Of a stretch of DNA of 64,000 nt, positions 52,583-62,016 are shown one piece after another. This stretch comes from JAFGUF01 sp040883315 (GTDB taxonomy: Bacteria; Bacillota; Clostridia; Christensenellales; UMGS416): contig JBFLKU010000026.1 in assembly GCA_040883315.1 (NCBI GenBank), positions 1-64,000 on the forward strand, in the 5' to 3' direction. Below the pieces are notes generated by a model. It had not been told where the DNA came from. It made no database searches and saw only the letters and a program-made list of their open reading frames with translations. Every line of letters starts with the position of its first letter. Position 1 is the stretch's first letter. A program made the translations under genes and the position numbers.

Positions 52583-53203
52583 ATGCAGATAAAAAAAGAC
52601 GAAGTAAAGCAAAAACTATTGGATGCCGCCAGATATGAATTCATGCAACATGGATTCGAGAGGGCATCTATTCGCAGCATAGTGAAATCGGCAGAAACCA
52701 CAATAGGCAATTTCTACAACTATTTCGAGAACAAGGAATCCGTATTTTCTTCACTAGTTGCAGACATATACAATGGTTTCTCCTATGTGCTGGCAAACCA
52801 CGACAATTTTGCTGGCTCTGGCATGGATGATGTGGACATATATAGTATAGATATGCTCTCACTTCGCCCTATGATATCTGCCGAAATACAAAAAGTGCTT
52901 TTTATACTCGACAGCAGCTTTTTGCTTCTGATTGAAAAAAGCAAAGGCACAAAATACGAAAACTCCAAGCAAGAGCTTATTGACATGATGAGTGTACACT
53001 TTTTGATGCATATAGAAGAAACGAACCCCAGCTACCCTCACCCCGAAATAGGCAAAGTGCTAGCACACCAGCTGATAGAGGGAATATTAAGTATTTTAAA
53101 AACCTATAAAAATATGGATGAAAAGCTGAATATGCTGACCGAGCTGATGATATACACAATTGCCGGAATGATCGGCATTCTAAAAGGAGAACAAAATGAT
53201 TAA
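52583..53203 (+). CDS. TetR-family regulator of an ABC exporter
   Basis: 206 aa. HTH: VKQKLLDAARYEFMQHGFERASIRSIVKSAETTIGNFYNYFENKES. I place the start at the ATG 52583 after AAGGCG; the upstream extension runs through the previous terminator and is not coding. It overlaps the ATP-binding gene by 8 bp, so it likely regulates the exporter. No palindrome is seen in its promoter. Confidence 0.88.
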   Translation: MQIKKDEVKQKLLDAARYEFMQHGFERASIRSIVKSAETTIGNFYNYFENKESVFSSLVADIYNGFSYVLANHDNFAGSGMDDVDIYSIDMLSLRPMISAEIQKVLFILDSSFLLLIEKSKGTKYENSKQELIDMMSVHFLMHIEETNPSYPHPEIGKVLAHQLIEGILSILKTYKNMDEKLNMLTELMIYTIAGMIGILKGEQND

Positions 53204-54050
53204 CGTATCTAATTTGAATTTTACCTATGAAAAATCTAAAAAGCATGCTATCCGCGGGCTGGATTTTAGCATCGACAAAGGTGAGATTTTCGGGTTTTTG
53301 GGCCCTAACGGCGCAGGCAAAACAACGACCCAAAGGCTGATTATCGGTCTGCTGGCGGGATACAGCGGCAAAATAGAAATTATGGGCAAAGAGCGAAGCC
53401 AATGGAAAAAGGATTTTTACGAGCATATAGGCGTGGCATTCGATTTCCCGAATCTATATACAAAGCTAACAGGCGAAGAAAACTTGAAGCTGATATCCAG
53501 CTACTACAAAAATCCGCCGGAAAATCTAGACATGTATTTCGACAAAGTGGGACTGATGAAAGACAAGCACACAAAGGTGGAATCATACTCCAAGGGCATG
53601 AAAATGCGGCTGAATTTTATCCGCTCCATCATGCACGAGCCGGACATTTTGTTTTTCGATGAGCCCACCAGCGGACTAGACCCAGTGAATGCAAAGATAA
53701 TAAAAGACATGATTTTCGACCTGAAAAGCAAAAACAAAACCATATTTTTGACAACACACAATATGACAGTGGCCGAGCAGCTGTGCGACAGAGTTGCCTT
53801 TATAAACGACGGAGTAATATCCGCAATAGACAACCCGCAGAGCCTTATGATAGAAAACGGCGAAGCCATAGTGGAAGTGAGCTACAAGAAAAGCAGCAAA
53901 ATAATAAGTGCAGAATACCCTCTGAATGGGCTTTATGAAAATGCGGATTTCATGAATCTTTTAAAAACCAACAATGTTGTATCTATCCACTCAAAGGAAG
54001 CTTCCCTTGAGGATATATTTATAAAGCTGACAGGCAGGCAGCTATCATGA
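53196..54050 (+). CDS. ABC transporter ATP-binding protein
   Basis: 284 aa. Walker A GPNGAGKTT, signature YSKGMKMRL, Walker B ILFFDEPTSGLDP and switch LTTHNM: the drug/antimicrobial exporter type (CcmA/BcrA-like). AAAGGAGA precedes the ATG. It overlaps the first permease by 4 bp (ATGA). Works with the two permeases that follow. Confidence 0.95.
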   Translation: MINVSNLNFTYEKSKKHAIRGLDFSIDKGEIFGFLGPNGAGKTTTQRLIIGLLAGYSGKIEIMGKERSQWKKDFYEHIGVAFDFPNLYTKLTGEENLKLISSYYKNPPENLDMYFDKVGLMKDKHTKVESYSKGMKMRLNFIRSIMHEPDILFFDEPTSGLDPVNAKIIKDMIFDLKSKNKTIFLTTHNMTVAEQLCDRVAFINDGVISAIDNPQSLMIENGEAIVEVSYKKSSKIISAEYPLNGLYENADFMNLLKTNNVVSIHSKEASLEDIFIKLTGRQLS

Positions 54051-54763
54051 ATATTAAAAGAACTCTAAGCTGCATAAATGCTGATATAAAGTTCCAGCTG
54101 AAGCATGGATTTTATACTGTATATATAGTTCTCTCTATGCTCTATATTATCATAATGAGCTTCATATCGCAGGATGCACTGAAATACGTTCTGCCGATAC
54201 TTGTATATATGGATCCGGCAGGGCTTGGCCTATTTTTTATCGGCGGAATGATACTGATGGAAAAAGAACAGGGCATATTGTCTCTTCTATATATCACTCC
54301 GCTAAAAGTGAATGAATATATAGTGAGCAAGGTGACAACCCTAGGGCTGATTTCCGCACTGGCTGGCACAGCAGTTTCTCTGGCATCCTATAGACTCCAG
54401 TGCAATTATTTCCTTCTGTTTGCAGGCACTTTTCTAGTATCTATTTTCTTTACTCTGCTTGGCATTTGGATAGTGTCACGCACAAAAACAGTAAATGAAT
54501 ATTTGGTGAAAATGATACCAATGATAATGGTTTTTATAGTTCCCTGTCTAACGCTGATACCAAATAATTTTGTGCCGGGTTTTGTGAATACTCTGTCTTT
54601 GGCTGTGCCAAGTGCAGGAGGGCTGAAGCTGATGTTTGGTGCATATGATAGCATCGGTATGCTGGATATATCAGTCAGTTTCTTTGGATTGATTGCAGTG
54701 AATGGATTACTTTTGAAAAAAGTCCATAAAATATTGATGAACAAAGTAATACTTTATGCGTGA
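54047..54763 (+). CDS. ABC-2 type permease, first
   Basis: 238 aa. Six membrane segments (~20-38, 45-70, 85-110, 115-140, 150-175, 200-230), with EKEQGILSLLYITPLKVNEY in the first cytoplasmic loop, typical of ABC-2 permeases. Probably forms a heterodimer with the next gene. Sequence similarity between the two is low. Confidence 0.85.
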   Translation: MNIKRTLSCINADIKFQLKHGFYTVYIVLSMLYIIIMSFISQDALKYVLPILVYMDPAGLGLFFIGGMILMEKEQGILSLLYITPLKVNEYIVSKVTTLGLISALAGTAVSLASYRLQCNYFLLFAGTFLVSIFFTLLGIWIVSRTKTVNEYLVKMIPMIMVFIVPCLTLIPNNFVPGFVNTLSLAVPSAGGLKLMFGAYDSIGMLDISVSFFGLIAVNGLLLKKVHKILMNKVILYA

Positions 54764-54771
54764 GGAAAAAA

Positions 54772-55470
54772 ATGTTTAAATTTATAAATATAAAAAGCGA
54801 ATTCAAAAAAATATTCCGAGACCCAATCGTAGCGATGATGTTTCTGGCACCCATTTTGATAAATATAATCTTCAGGCTTCTGTTGGTGTTCCTGGTACCA
54901 TTTATTCAAAGGTATGTATCCTTTGACATGTCACAGTACCAGCATTATGTTTTGGGCTTTACCATGATGCTGAGTGCTATGCTGCTGAGCATGGTGATGG
55001 GCTTTACCATGATAGACGACAGAGACAACAAAATTGTGGAGCTTATATCCGTCACCCCGATGGGCAGATCCGGCTATCTTATAATGCGGCTGTCTTTGGT
55101 TTTTCTTTTTGTATTTGTATACTCTATATACACATATGCATTTATGGGAATATACATTTTGTCTGTTTTTGCTCTGCTGTATTTATCAGCACTTCTATGC
55201 GTATACTCCGCCATCATGGGAATGCTGCTCTTTTCCATAGCTACAGATAAAGTAAACGGACTGACATATGCCAAGGGATTAAACGTAGTATTCCTGTTTG
55301 GATTTGTTGATTTGCTGAATATAAGGTGGCTGAATATATTAGGAGGATTTTTCCCTCCCTACTGGATAATGCAGATAATAGCAGACCCCAAAAATATTTC
55401 AGCCCTTTTTATGGGTGCTGTCGTGACTATAGGATGGTTTTTCATCATCCTTAAGAAAGCAAAAATATAA
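54772..55470 (+). CDS. ABC-2 type permease, second
   Basis: 232 aa. Starts at ATG 54772 after GAGG within the previous stop; the GTG at 54760 is rejected. Six membrane segments and the ABC-2 motif DDRDNKIVELISVTPMGRSGYL (~88-110). Last gene of the exporter unit, then a terminator. Confidence 0.85.
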   Translation: MFKFINIKSEFKKIFRDPIVAMMFLAPILINIIFRLLLVFLVPFIQRYVSFDMSQYQHYVLGFTMMLSAMLLSMVMGFTMIDDRDNKIVELISVTPMGRSGYLIMRLSLVFLFVFVYSIYTYAFMGIYILSVFALLYLSALLCVYSAIMGMLLFSIATDKVNGLTYAKGLNVVFLFGFVDLLNIRWLNILGGFFPPYWIMQIIADPKNISALFMGAVVTIGWFFIILKKAKI

Positions 55471-55491
55471 TATCATTACAATTATCTAGAT

Positions 55492-55524
55492 AAAAAGAAC
55501 TGCACAAAAAGTACAGTTCTTTTT
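55492..55524 (+). terminator. ABC exporter terminator
   Basis: Stem AAAAAGAACTG / CAGTTCTTTTT with an 11-nt loop, then T residues. Confidence 0.85.
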
Positions 55525-55616
55525 TTATGCACCTTTCACAGCAAATTTACATTTATCTGTTGCCCTCATATTCATAAAATGATATGATTAGTAATACTTA
55601 CTAAGAAGGTTATTAT

Positions 55617-56672
55617 ATGAATAGTGTTTATGAAAAGCTGGCAGATGCCCTAAATACCCTGCCAAACGGATTCCCAAGAACAGATACAGGCTCTGATATT
55701 CGGCTGCTGCAGTATATGTACAGCGAAAAGGAAGCCGAGCTGGCATGCTGCCTTACAAAAGACGCAGAAAGCGTGAAGGACATAGCAGAGCGTCTTAACA
55801 AGCTGCCAAAGGAAGTGCAGGCTGGTCTTTTGCATATGACAAAAGAGGGCAAAGTGTGGATGGATATGTCTGACGGCAGGCCAAAATTCCGCCTTGCACC
55901 ATTTATAGTAGGCAGCTACGAAGCACACATAGAGCATATGAATGAGGAAATGTCTCTGCTTTTTGAGGACTATCTGAAAGACGGCGGAGTGAAGGGCATA
56001 ATGACATATCAGCCATCCGTACACAGAGCCGTGCCCACCATAGAGCACGCAGAGCTGGAATGGATACTGCCATATGACAATGTACTGAAAATAATAGATG
56101 ACGCAGAAACATTCCATGTTCAGGACTGCATATGCAGAATACAGCAGGACTCTATTGGCAAAGGCTGCGACGCACCAAAGCACAACTGCCTATCATTTTC
56201 TAAAGGCACCAGAAAACCAAAAGAAGGCGATATATCCAAAGAAGAAGCCATTAAAATAATAAAAGAAGCGGAAGATGCCGGCTTGGTTCATTCAGTCAGC
56301 AATGTGGTGGATGGGCTTCACTACATATGCAACTGCTGCGGGTGCTGCTGCGGCGTGCTGCGAGGCATCACAGAGTGGGGAATAGAAAACTCCATGGCCC
56401 GTGCCAACTATGAAGCCATTGTGGATGAAGACGGCTGCATTGGCTGCGAAGTGTGCATAGAAAGATGCCAAGTGAATGCTATAGAAATAGAGGACGGCAA
56501 AGCAAAAATAAACCGAGACAAATGCCTAGGCTGCGGACTGTGCATATCCACATGCCCAACCGAGGCAATAGAGCTGAAAGCCAGACCAAAGGAAGAGCAG
56601 GTGGAGCCTCCAAAGGATTTTGGCGAATGGGAGCAAAAAAGACTGGAAGACAGAGCTTCACGTAAAATATAG
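55617..56672 (+). CDS. 4Fe-4S protein with winged-helix-like N-terminus
   Basis: 351 aa. Residues ~25-85 resemble a winged helix (AESVKDIAERLNKLPKEVQAGLLHMTKEG). Then come a Cys-rich patch CNCCGCCCGVLRG (~240-252) and two ferredoxin motifs CIGCEVCIERCQ and CLGCGLCISTCP (~275-320). Further Cys occur at ~175-195 (DCICR, KGCDAPKHNC). It may be a redox-sensing or electron-transfer protein of the clostridial 4Fe-4S family. AGAAGGTT precedes the ATG. Confidence 0.8.
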   Translation: MNSVYEKLADALNTLPNGFPRTDTGSDIRLLQYMYSEKEAELACCLTKDAESVKDIAERLNKLPKEVQAGLLHMTKEGKVWMDMSDGRPKFRLAPFIVGSYEAHIEHMNEEMSLLFEDYLKDGGVKGIMTYQPSVHRAVPTIEHAELEWILPYDNVLKIIDDAETFHVQDCICRIQQDSIGKGCDAPKHNCLSFSKGTRKPKEGDISKEEAIKIIKEAEDAGLVHSVSNVVDGLHYICNCCGCCCGVLRGITEWGIENSMARANYEAIVDEDGCIGCEVCIERCQVNAIEIEDGKAKINRDKCLGCGLCISTCPTEAIELKARPKEEQVEPPKDFGEWEQKRLEDRASRKI

Positions 56673-56683
56673 GGAGAATTATT

Positions 56684-57301
56684 ATGGAGATATTATATTA
56701 CATTTTAGCTATTATACTTTGCTACTTAGCAGGGTGCATACAAAGTGCATACATCATCGGCAAGATTAGGAAGATAGACATTCGTGAGCACGGGTCAAAA
56801 AACGCCGGTGCATCAAATGCATTCACGGTGATGGGCTGGAAAACAGGCGTAATAGTGGGACTTGTGGATATTTTGAAATGTGCACTTCCCGTATTTATTT
56901 TAAAGATGCTTTTCCCGGATGATACGCTGATACAGGTGATAGGCGGCGTAAGCGTGGTGCTGGGGCATGTTTTCCCTGTGTTTATGAAATTCCGCGGCGG
57001 CAAAGGCACAGCCAGCCTAGTAGGCATGGCAATAGGGCTGCATCCAATGCTTTTTGTAGTTGCTGGGCTTGCAATACTGGCAGGCACATTCATCACAGAT
57101 TACATTGCTGTAGGCACAGTATTAATGCTGCTTACTATCCTAGCATGGATGATAGTTTTTGATTTTAACACACTTGCAATAATTCTATATTCATGTATAA
57201 TAATGTTAAGTCTGTATAAGCATTATGTAAACTTCAAGAGAATTTACAAAGGTACAGAAACCAAAATTAGTGAAGCTTTTAGCGGAAGCAACGCCGCTTA
57301 A
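56684..57301 (+). CDS. plsY: Glycerol-3-phosphate acyltransferase PlsY
   Basis: 205 aa. Five helices with REHGSKNAGASNAFTVMG, LGHVFPVFMKFRGGKGTA (active-site HP and GGKGxA) and the glycine-rich KFRGGKG. It transfers an acyl group from acyl-phosphate to glycerol-3-phosphate, the first step of membrane lipid synthesis. GGGAGAA precedes the ATG; the gap from the previous gene is 11 bp. Confidence 0.95.
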   Translation: MEILYYILAIILCYLAGCIQSAYIIGKIRKIDIREHGSKNAGASNAFTVMGWKTGVIVGLVDILKCALPVFILKMLFPDDTLIQVIGGVSVVLGHVFPVFMKFRGGKGTASLVGMAIGLHPMLFVVAGLAILAGTFITDYIAVGTVLMLLTILAWMIVFDFNTLAIILYSCIIMLSLYKHYVNFKRIYKGTETKISEAFSGSNAA

Positions 57302-57334
57302 TACTCATATATATTTTTTATTTTTTATTTCTAG

Positions 57335-57362
57335 GTAAAGGAGCATAAATATGCTCCTTTAC
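57335..57362 (+). terminator. plsY terminator
   Basis: Stem GTAAAGGAGCA / TGCTCCTTTAC with a 6-nt loop. The T-tract after it is weak (TTATTTTC). Confidence 0.65.
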
Positions 57363-57523
57363 TTATTTTCATGCCGAATATATTCAAGTGTTAATACCAC
57401 GTTAAATATAGGTTAAATAATATATAATGCCAACAATTCTATATTTATTTGTGGTAAAATCCATCTTAAGATAAATTAATATCTTTTCATTTTACTTGAA
57501 GATTAAGAATAGTTTTTAGATCT

Positions 57524-57559
57524 AAAAAATCTCCCCAGACATTTCTAGGGAGATTTTTT
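57524..57559 (-). terminator. pepF terminator
   Basis: Stem AAAAAATCTCCC / GGGAGATTTTTT on either strand with a 12-nt loop, 21 bp past the pepF stop on the minus strand. Confidence 0.8.
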
Positions 57560-57579
57560 ATTTATTCTAATTTTAGTTT

Positions 57580-59361
57580 TTATTTAACCAATTCGCAGAA
57601 TTCATCCACTTTTTCTACCAGCCCATCAAGTGCCTGTTTCCATGTTTCCTTTTTGGTAAGGTCTATGTTCATCATCTTGGCAACATCCACAACATCTGCA
57701 GAGCCTGTGGCTGCAAGCAGCTCTTTATATCTCTCTACAAATCCTTCCGGTGCCTTTCTGTATGCTGCGGCTATGCATTTACCAAATAGCAGACCAAATG
57801 CATACGGCCAATTGTAGAATGCCAAATCCGGAATATAATAATGGCTCTTGCATGCCCACATATATGGGTGAAGAGTGTTTTCATCCAGCCCGTCGCCATA
57901 TGCCTTTTTCTGTGCATCCAGCATAGCCTCTTTTATCTCGTTCACGCTCATGCCGTGGTCATGGCGCACCTCTATTACCTTGGATTCAAACAAATATCTA
58001 GAATATATATCCACCAGCACCTGTGTGGCGTCCATCAGCTCGGCTTCAATTATTGCCAGCTTTGTGTCGTCATCTGCAGTTTTTAAAACCGCATCTGTCA
58101 CTACACCTTCATTGAATATTGATGCTGTCTCAGCCAGTGGCATAGGATAATTTGTCTTTACTATTGGCAGATGTTTCAGGCAATGCCCGTGCCATGCGTG
58201 CCCTAGCTCGTGCGCCAGCGTTCCTACACTGGAGAAGCTGCCGTCGAAATTCGACAGCACTCTGCTCTCACCGATAAACGGAAGATTGGCGCAAAATGCA
58301 CCGCCGCCTTTGCCCTCTTTTGGCAGGGCGTCTATCCATCTATTTTTGAATGCATAGTCTATGAATGCAGACATTTCCTCTGAAAAGCCTTTAAAGGTGT
58401 CCACCAAAAATTCGTGTGCTTCTTCGTATGTAAATTTCATATTGGCATTTGCACCGATAGGAGCAAACATATCGTAGAAAGGCATGCCTTTATCATGTCC
58501 CAAATATTTTGCCTTTGCTTTCATGTATCTTCTGAAGTCCGGCATAGCGTCTTCCATGGCAGAAAGCATTGCATCCAGCACATCCTTGCTCATTCTGCTA
58601 TCCTCTAGTGTTTTGCCTAGGATAGAGTCATATCCTCTCATTTCACACATCGCTATGTTTTCGCCTTTTATAGCATTAAGTGCATGAGATAGGGGCATTT
58701 CTATTTTTTTGTATGCAGCCAGTTCAGCTTCATATGCCTTTTTTCTCACCTCTGGGTCTTTGTCGTATGCCATGTTGCGAACCATAGGCAATGGCAGAGA
58801 TTTCATCTCGCCGTCCTGCTCTATCTCCACAGTCATAGTGCCGTCTATCATGTCTCTCATTCTGCTCCATGCATTTCCGCCTGTCAATGAAAGCCTCGCT
58901 ACGGCTTTTTCCACATCATCAGAAAGAAGATGTTTTGAAGCTTTATAAATTTCATTTAGAAAATAATCGTATTCTTTCAGCTTATTGTTTGCATCTATAG
59001 TCTGCTGCAGGTTCTCCACTCCGCCTATGAAGCGAGTGAATTTTGAAAGTAGAATCTGACCTTCCAGAATTATTTTTTCCAGTCTGTCCAGCATGCCAAG
59101 AGCTGTCTCATTGGTGGCATCTGTTGCCAGTGTCAGCTGCGTGAATGAACTCAGCCTCCATTCCAAAGTCATCTGCTCATTTGTTTCCTCGATTATTTTT
59201 ATCAGTTTTTGTTCTGTGTCGCTATAGTCCAGCAGCTCTGTCTCTGCCCATTTGCCTGCTTTCTCCAGGTCTTCTTTTGCCTTTTGCATGTCTGATTTAA
59301 ATTCATCAGAATCAAAAGATGGGTATAGCTTTGTTAAATCCCAATTTGTTGAAAGTCCCAT
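57580..59361 (-). CDS. pepF: Oligoendopeptidase F
   Basis: 593 aa, normal length. M3 family zinc site LAHELGHAWHGH (HExxH), with a later Glu in the MPLAETASIFNEG motif. It cuts oligopeptides of about 7-20 residues in the cytosol. AGGAGG precedes the ATG. The upstream gene on the same strand is the zinc-ribbon protein, 134 bp away, perhaps in the same unit. Confidence 0.95.
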   Translation of the reverse strand: MGLSTNWDLTKLYPSFDSDEFKSDMQKAKEDLEKAGKWAETELLDYSDTEQKLIKIIEETNEQMTLEWRLSSFTQLTLATDATNETALGMLDRLEKIILEGQILLSKFTRFIGGVENLQQTIDANNKLKEYDYFLNEIYKASKHLLSDDVEKAVARLSLTGGNAWSRMRDMIDGTMTVEIEQDGEMKSLPLPMVRNMAYDKDPEVRKKAYEAELAAYKKIEMPLSHALNAIKGENIAMCEMRGYDSILGKTLEDSRMSKDVLDAMLSAMEDAMPDFRRYMKAKAKYLGHDKGMPFYDMFAPIGANANMKFTYEEAHEFLVDTFKGFSEEMSAFIDYAFKNRWIDALPKEGKGGGAFCANLPFIGESRVLSNFDGSFSSVGTLAHELGHAWHGHCLKHLPIVKTNYPMPLAETASIFNEGVVTDAVLKTADDDTKLAIIEAELMDATQVLVDIYSRYLFESKVIEVRHDHGMSVNEIKEAMLDAQKKAYGDGLDENTLHPYMWACKSHYYIPDLAFYNWPYAFGLLFGKCIAAAYRKAPEGFVERYKELLAATGSADVVDVAKMMNIDLTKKETWKQALDGLVEKVDEFCELVK

Positions 59362-59423
59362 GTTTCCTCCTTTTATATGTTTACTATCTTATTTTTTATT
59401 AGCCGAAGCATATCCCACTATGC

Positions 59424-59498
59424 TCAGCCTTCGCCCTCTTCCTTTTTCCGCTTGTACTCAGGCACATATCCTTCTTCTTCGTCTTTTATGCCGTTTTA
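59424..59498 (-). other. In-frame coding-like tail after the zinc-ribbon stop codon
   Basis: After the TAA at 59498-59496 the same frame stays open for 23 codons to TGA at 59424-59426. The peptide (NGIKDEEEGYVPEYK then RKKEEGEG) is charged and looks like a genuine hydrophilic C-terminal tail. A nonsense mutation of a CAA/AAA/GAA codon, or read-through, would explain it. Confidence 0.45.
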
Positions 59499-61331
59499 GT
59501 TCGAGTCATCAGACACGTATACAAATCGCGCATACAAATACGGACGGTTGTCATACTGCCCTAATACGTCTGCATATATGTCATATACTATATCAGTCTG
59601 CAGGTCGTATAGCCCATTGTATTGTATTATCACGTTTTTAGGCTCTTCAGCAGTTCCTGCATTGAAAAGGAATAATTTCGCCTCAGGCGTTTCTATTCTC
59701 TCTTCCACAGTACCTGTCATCTTGTACACCTGCCCTATCATTTTTGTAGCGGCAGACGTCAATGCATTATAGTCGAACAGCCATGCAGAGCCTGTGTATG
59801 CTCCTTCAAGCGGTATTCTATATATGATATGTTTCAAAGTGGCACTTCTGCCATCCGGTGTAGTGACATGCAGTATTAGTGGATTTTCACCAAAGTCACT
59901 CAGCTCTGTTTTCACATAGAAGCTTCCGTTGCTTTTTACCTCGATATAGTCAATTAGCAGTGGCATGCTGTCATCTAGTGTAACTGTTGCTCCCGGCTCT
60001 GTAAATCCGTTAATCAAAATAATATTAGACTGTGTCTGTGTTGGTGCATCTGTCAGCTTTATGTATACATCCATCGGCTCACGATATACTAAAACGCCAT
60101 AGTTGTTTTCTCTGTATCCATCCAGCTGCACTCTAACGGGGATTTCATTTATTCCCGACTCGTCCAGCGAGATATATGTGCTGGTATATCCTTCATCGTC
60201 TACGTTACCAGACATATTTTTGCCGCCTATCAATACACGGCTTTCTTTTTCCACTTTTACCCTTATTAATACCTGCGTAGTATCCACAGGCTTGCCCTGC
60301 TCTGTCGGGCTGACTATAGTAAGGGGTGCTAAAGGCACGCTTATTCTGTATTTGGGCACTTCCAGCACAGTCTCATTTCCGTCTTTGTCGAAATAATACG
60401 CCTCCAGCTCAACATATGTAAATTCATCTCCGTAGAATTCTTCGCCCTCTATTGGAATATATGAATAGTCATCTAGGCTTAAAACTGCCCTGCTATCGTG
60501 TATTGTCAGTGTTCTTTTTATGTTATGGGATTCATCCTCCACCAGCACCTTGTCTCCGTCTTCACCATAGAAGGTGATTGTGTGCCATGTCTGCCCATCC
60601 TTCAGCACTCTCTCCACCAAGGGCTGCCCATTGTTTGGCAGCTGGTTTCTGGGGGCAAAAAGCTGGGACATGCTTTCAGATATTTTGCCCGTTAGGGATA
60701 CTATACCCAAAATCAAGCCGAAAAGTATGATAACAGAAAGCAGCGATACCAAAATCAGCCTGCTCCATTTTATAGTCAGTTTCTTTTTATATGTTTTCTT
60801 TGTGGGACGGTTGTCTCTTTTTTTCGGTTCTTCCCTTTTTGGCTCAGGCGGCACTACTATGCCAATTTCCTGTCCTTCACGAAAATTCCTGATTCTTTGT
60901 GCGTTCTTTGATAGAGGCTCTACTGCGTATTTAGACCCTCTTTTTCGCTTTTTAGTCACTTGCTTTTCGGATTCATCTTCCAGAGCAACTACGGGAACAT
61001 TTCCCTGCCCCCATCTTGTGTATCGGGTGGATTTTTCGTCCCCCCAGATTCCTCTTTCTTTGGCTTGTTCTCTTTTTTGATATACAGAGTAATGCTTCTT
61101 CTCCTCGGGAGATACTTCCTCGGCTAAATTTTCAATATCAAAAAGGGCTTTTCTCTCTTCCTTTGTTTCATCTGTTTCATCCTCGGGTCGAAAAGCTGCC
61201 TGAGTCCACATGCTGTTTTTAGCTTTGGTTTCCTTTTTTTCTTCTATATATTCCTGAGGCAAAAGAGTACTGCATACATAGCACTTTTTGTATTCTGCCT
61301 TGTTGTACGCTCCACACTTTGGACATTTCAT
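59496..61331 (-). CDS. Zinc-ribbon membrane protein with beta-rich extracellular region
   Basis: 611 aa. N-terminal zinc ribbon (Cys3, Cys6, Cys17, Cys20), a charged linker to ~185, one membrane helix (~192-217), then extracytoplasmic beta-domains (~250-610), including a KVEKESRVLIGGK and Ig-like repeats. The zinc ribbon would be inside and the beta-domains outside. No family recognised. AAAGGAAA precedes the ATG. The TAA at 59496 appears to cut a charged tail (see separate feature). Confidence 0.7.
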   Translation of the reverse strand: MKCPKCGAYNKAEYKKCYVCSTLLPQEYIEEKKETKAKNSMWTQAAFRPEDETDETKEERKALFDIENLAEEVSPEEKKHYSVYQKREQAKERGIWGDEKSTRYTRWGQGNVPVVALEDESEKQVTKKRKRGSKYAVEPLSKNAQRIRNFREGQEIGIVVPPEPKREEPKKRDNRPTKKTYKKKLTIKWSRLILVSLLSVIILFGLILGIVSLTGKISESMSQLFAPRNQLPNNGQPLVERVLKDGQTWHTITFYGEDGDKVLVEDESHNIKRTLTIHDSRAVLSLDDYSYIPIEGEEFYGDEFTYVELEAYYFDKDGNETVLEVPKYRISVPLAPLTIVSPTEQGKPVDTTQVLIRVKVEKESRVLIGGKNMSGNVDDEGYTSTYISLDESGINEIPVRVQLDGYRENNYGVLVYREPMDVYIKLTDAPTQTQSNIILINGFTEPGATVTLDDSMPLLIDYIEVKSNGSFYVKTELSDFGENPLILHVTTPDGRSATLKHIIYRIPLEGAYTGSAWLFDYNALTSAATKMIGQVYKMTGTVEERIETPEAKLFLFNAGTAEEPKNVIIQYNGLYDLQTDIVYDIYADVLGQYDNRPYLYARFVYVSDDSN

Positions 61332-61452
61332 AAAATCATTTCCTTTATTCGTCGTATCAATCTTCCACAGGTAAATTTATCCCTATGAAATATTTCGTTT
61401 CCATGTTAAAATATTATACACGAAAAAACTTATTTTTGGGAGTGTTATTTTT

Positions 61453-62013
61453 ATGAATAGATATAATGACGTGTTTCACGAAGAGATAGTAATACGAAAA
61501 AACCAAGGATTCAGCAATTTTTTGTATCCTTTTGTAAATGTATTTATGTATATATTCTTATTTTTTGCTTTGGTTGGGATCCAAGGACTTATGCAGTCTG
61601 TGGTAGACCAATCCAATCTTCTTAGCTCTGTTGTGTTCTTTTTTGGCTTTGGCGGGCTGGCTGTAGCCTCATATTTCTATAAGGACACGCTAAAAACAGA
61701 CTATGAATATTCATACACAAATGGAGTGCTAGATATTGCAAAGGTGAGAAACAACAAAAAAAGGAAAGAAATGCTAAGCTGCAATGTTAAAACCGATGTA
61801 GAATTTTTTGCCCCTATTATGACGAATGATTTTAACAGATACCAAAGCATGAGCGAAGTGAAAAAAATGAATGCATGGCTCAACAGAGACATAAAAAAGC
61901 AATTTGCTATCATTAAAAAAGACAATCAAAAAATCATGCTGATATTCGAGCCTAGTGAGAAAATGATGCAAACAATTAAAAAGCACAATCCTCAGAAGGT
62001 GAAAACACAGTAA
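61453..62013 (+). CDS. Two-TM protein beside iscS, unknown
   Basis: 186 aa. Two helices (~25-50, 55-80) and a basic soluble C-terminus (NVKTDVEFFAPIM...). TGGGAGTG lies before the ATG. The next gene, iscS, starts 4 bp after its stop, so the two are one operon. No family recognised. Confidence 0.65.
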   Translation: MNRYNDVFHEEIVIRKNQGFSNFLYPFVNVFMYIFLFFALVGIQGLMQSVVDQSNLLSSVVFFFGFGGLAVASYFYKDTLKTDYEYSYTNGVLDIAKVRNNKKRKEMLSCNVKTDVEFFAPIMTNDFNRYQSMSEVKKMNAWLNRDIKKQFAIIKKDNQKIMLIFEPSEKMMQTIKKHNPQKVKTQ

Positions 62014-62016
62014 CAT

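Noticed and set aside
57302..57579. Possible RNA gene or promoter between plsY and pepF
   Set aside because: Apart from the two terminators, only AT-rich sequence and isolated TATAAT-like matches are seen, with no gene on the plus strand to drive.
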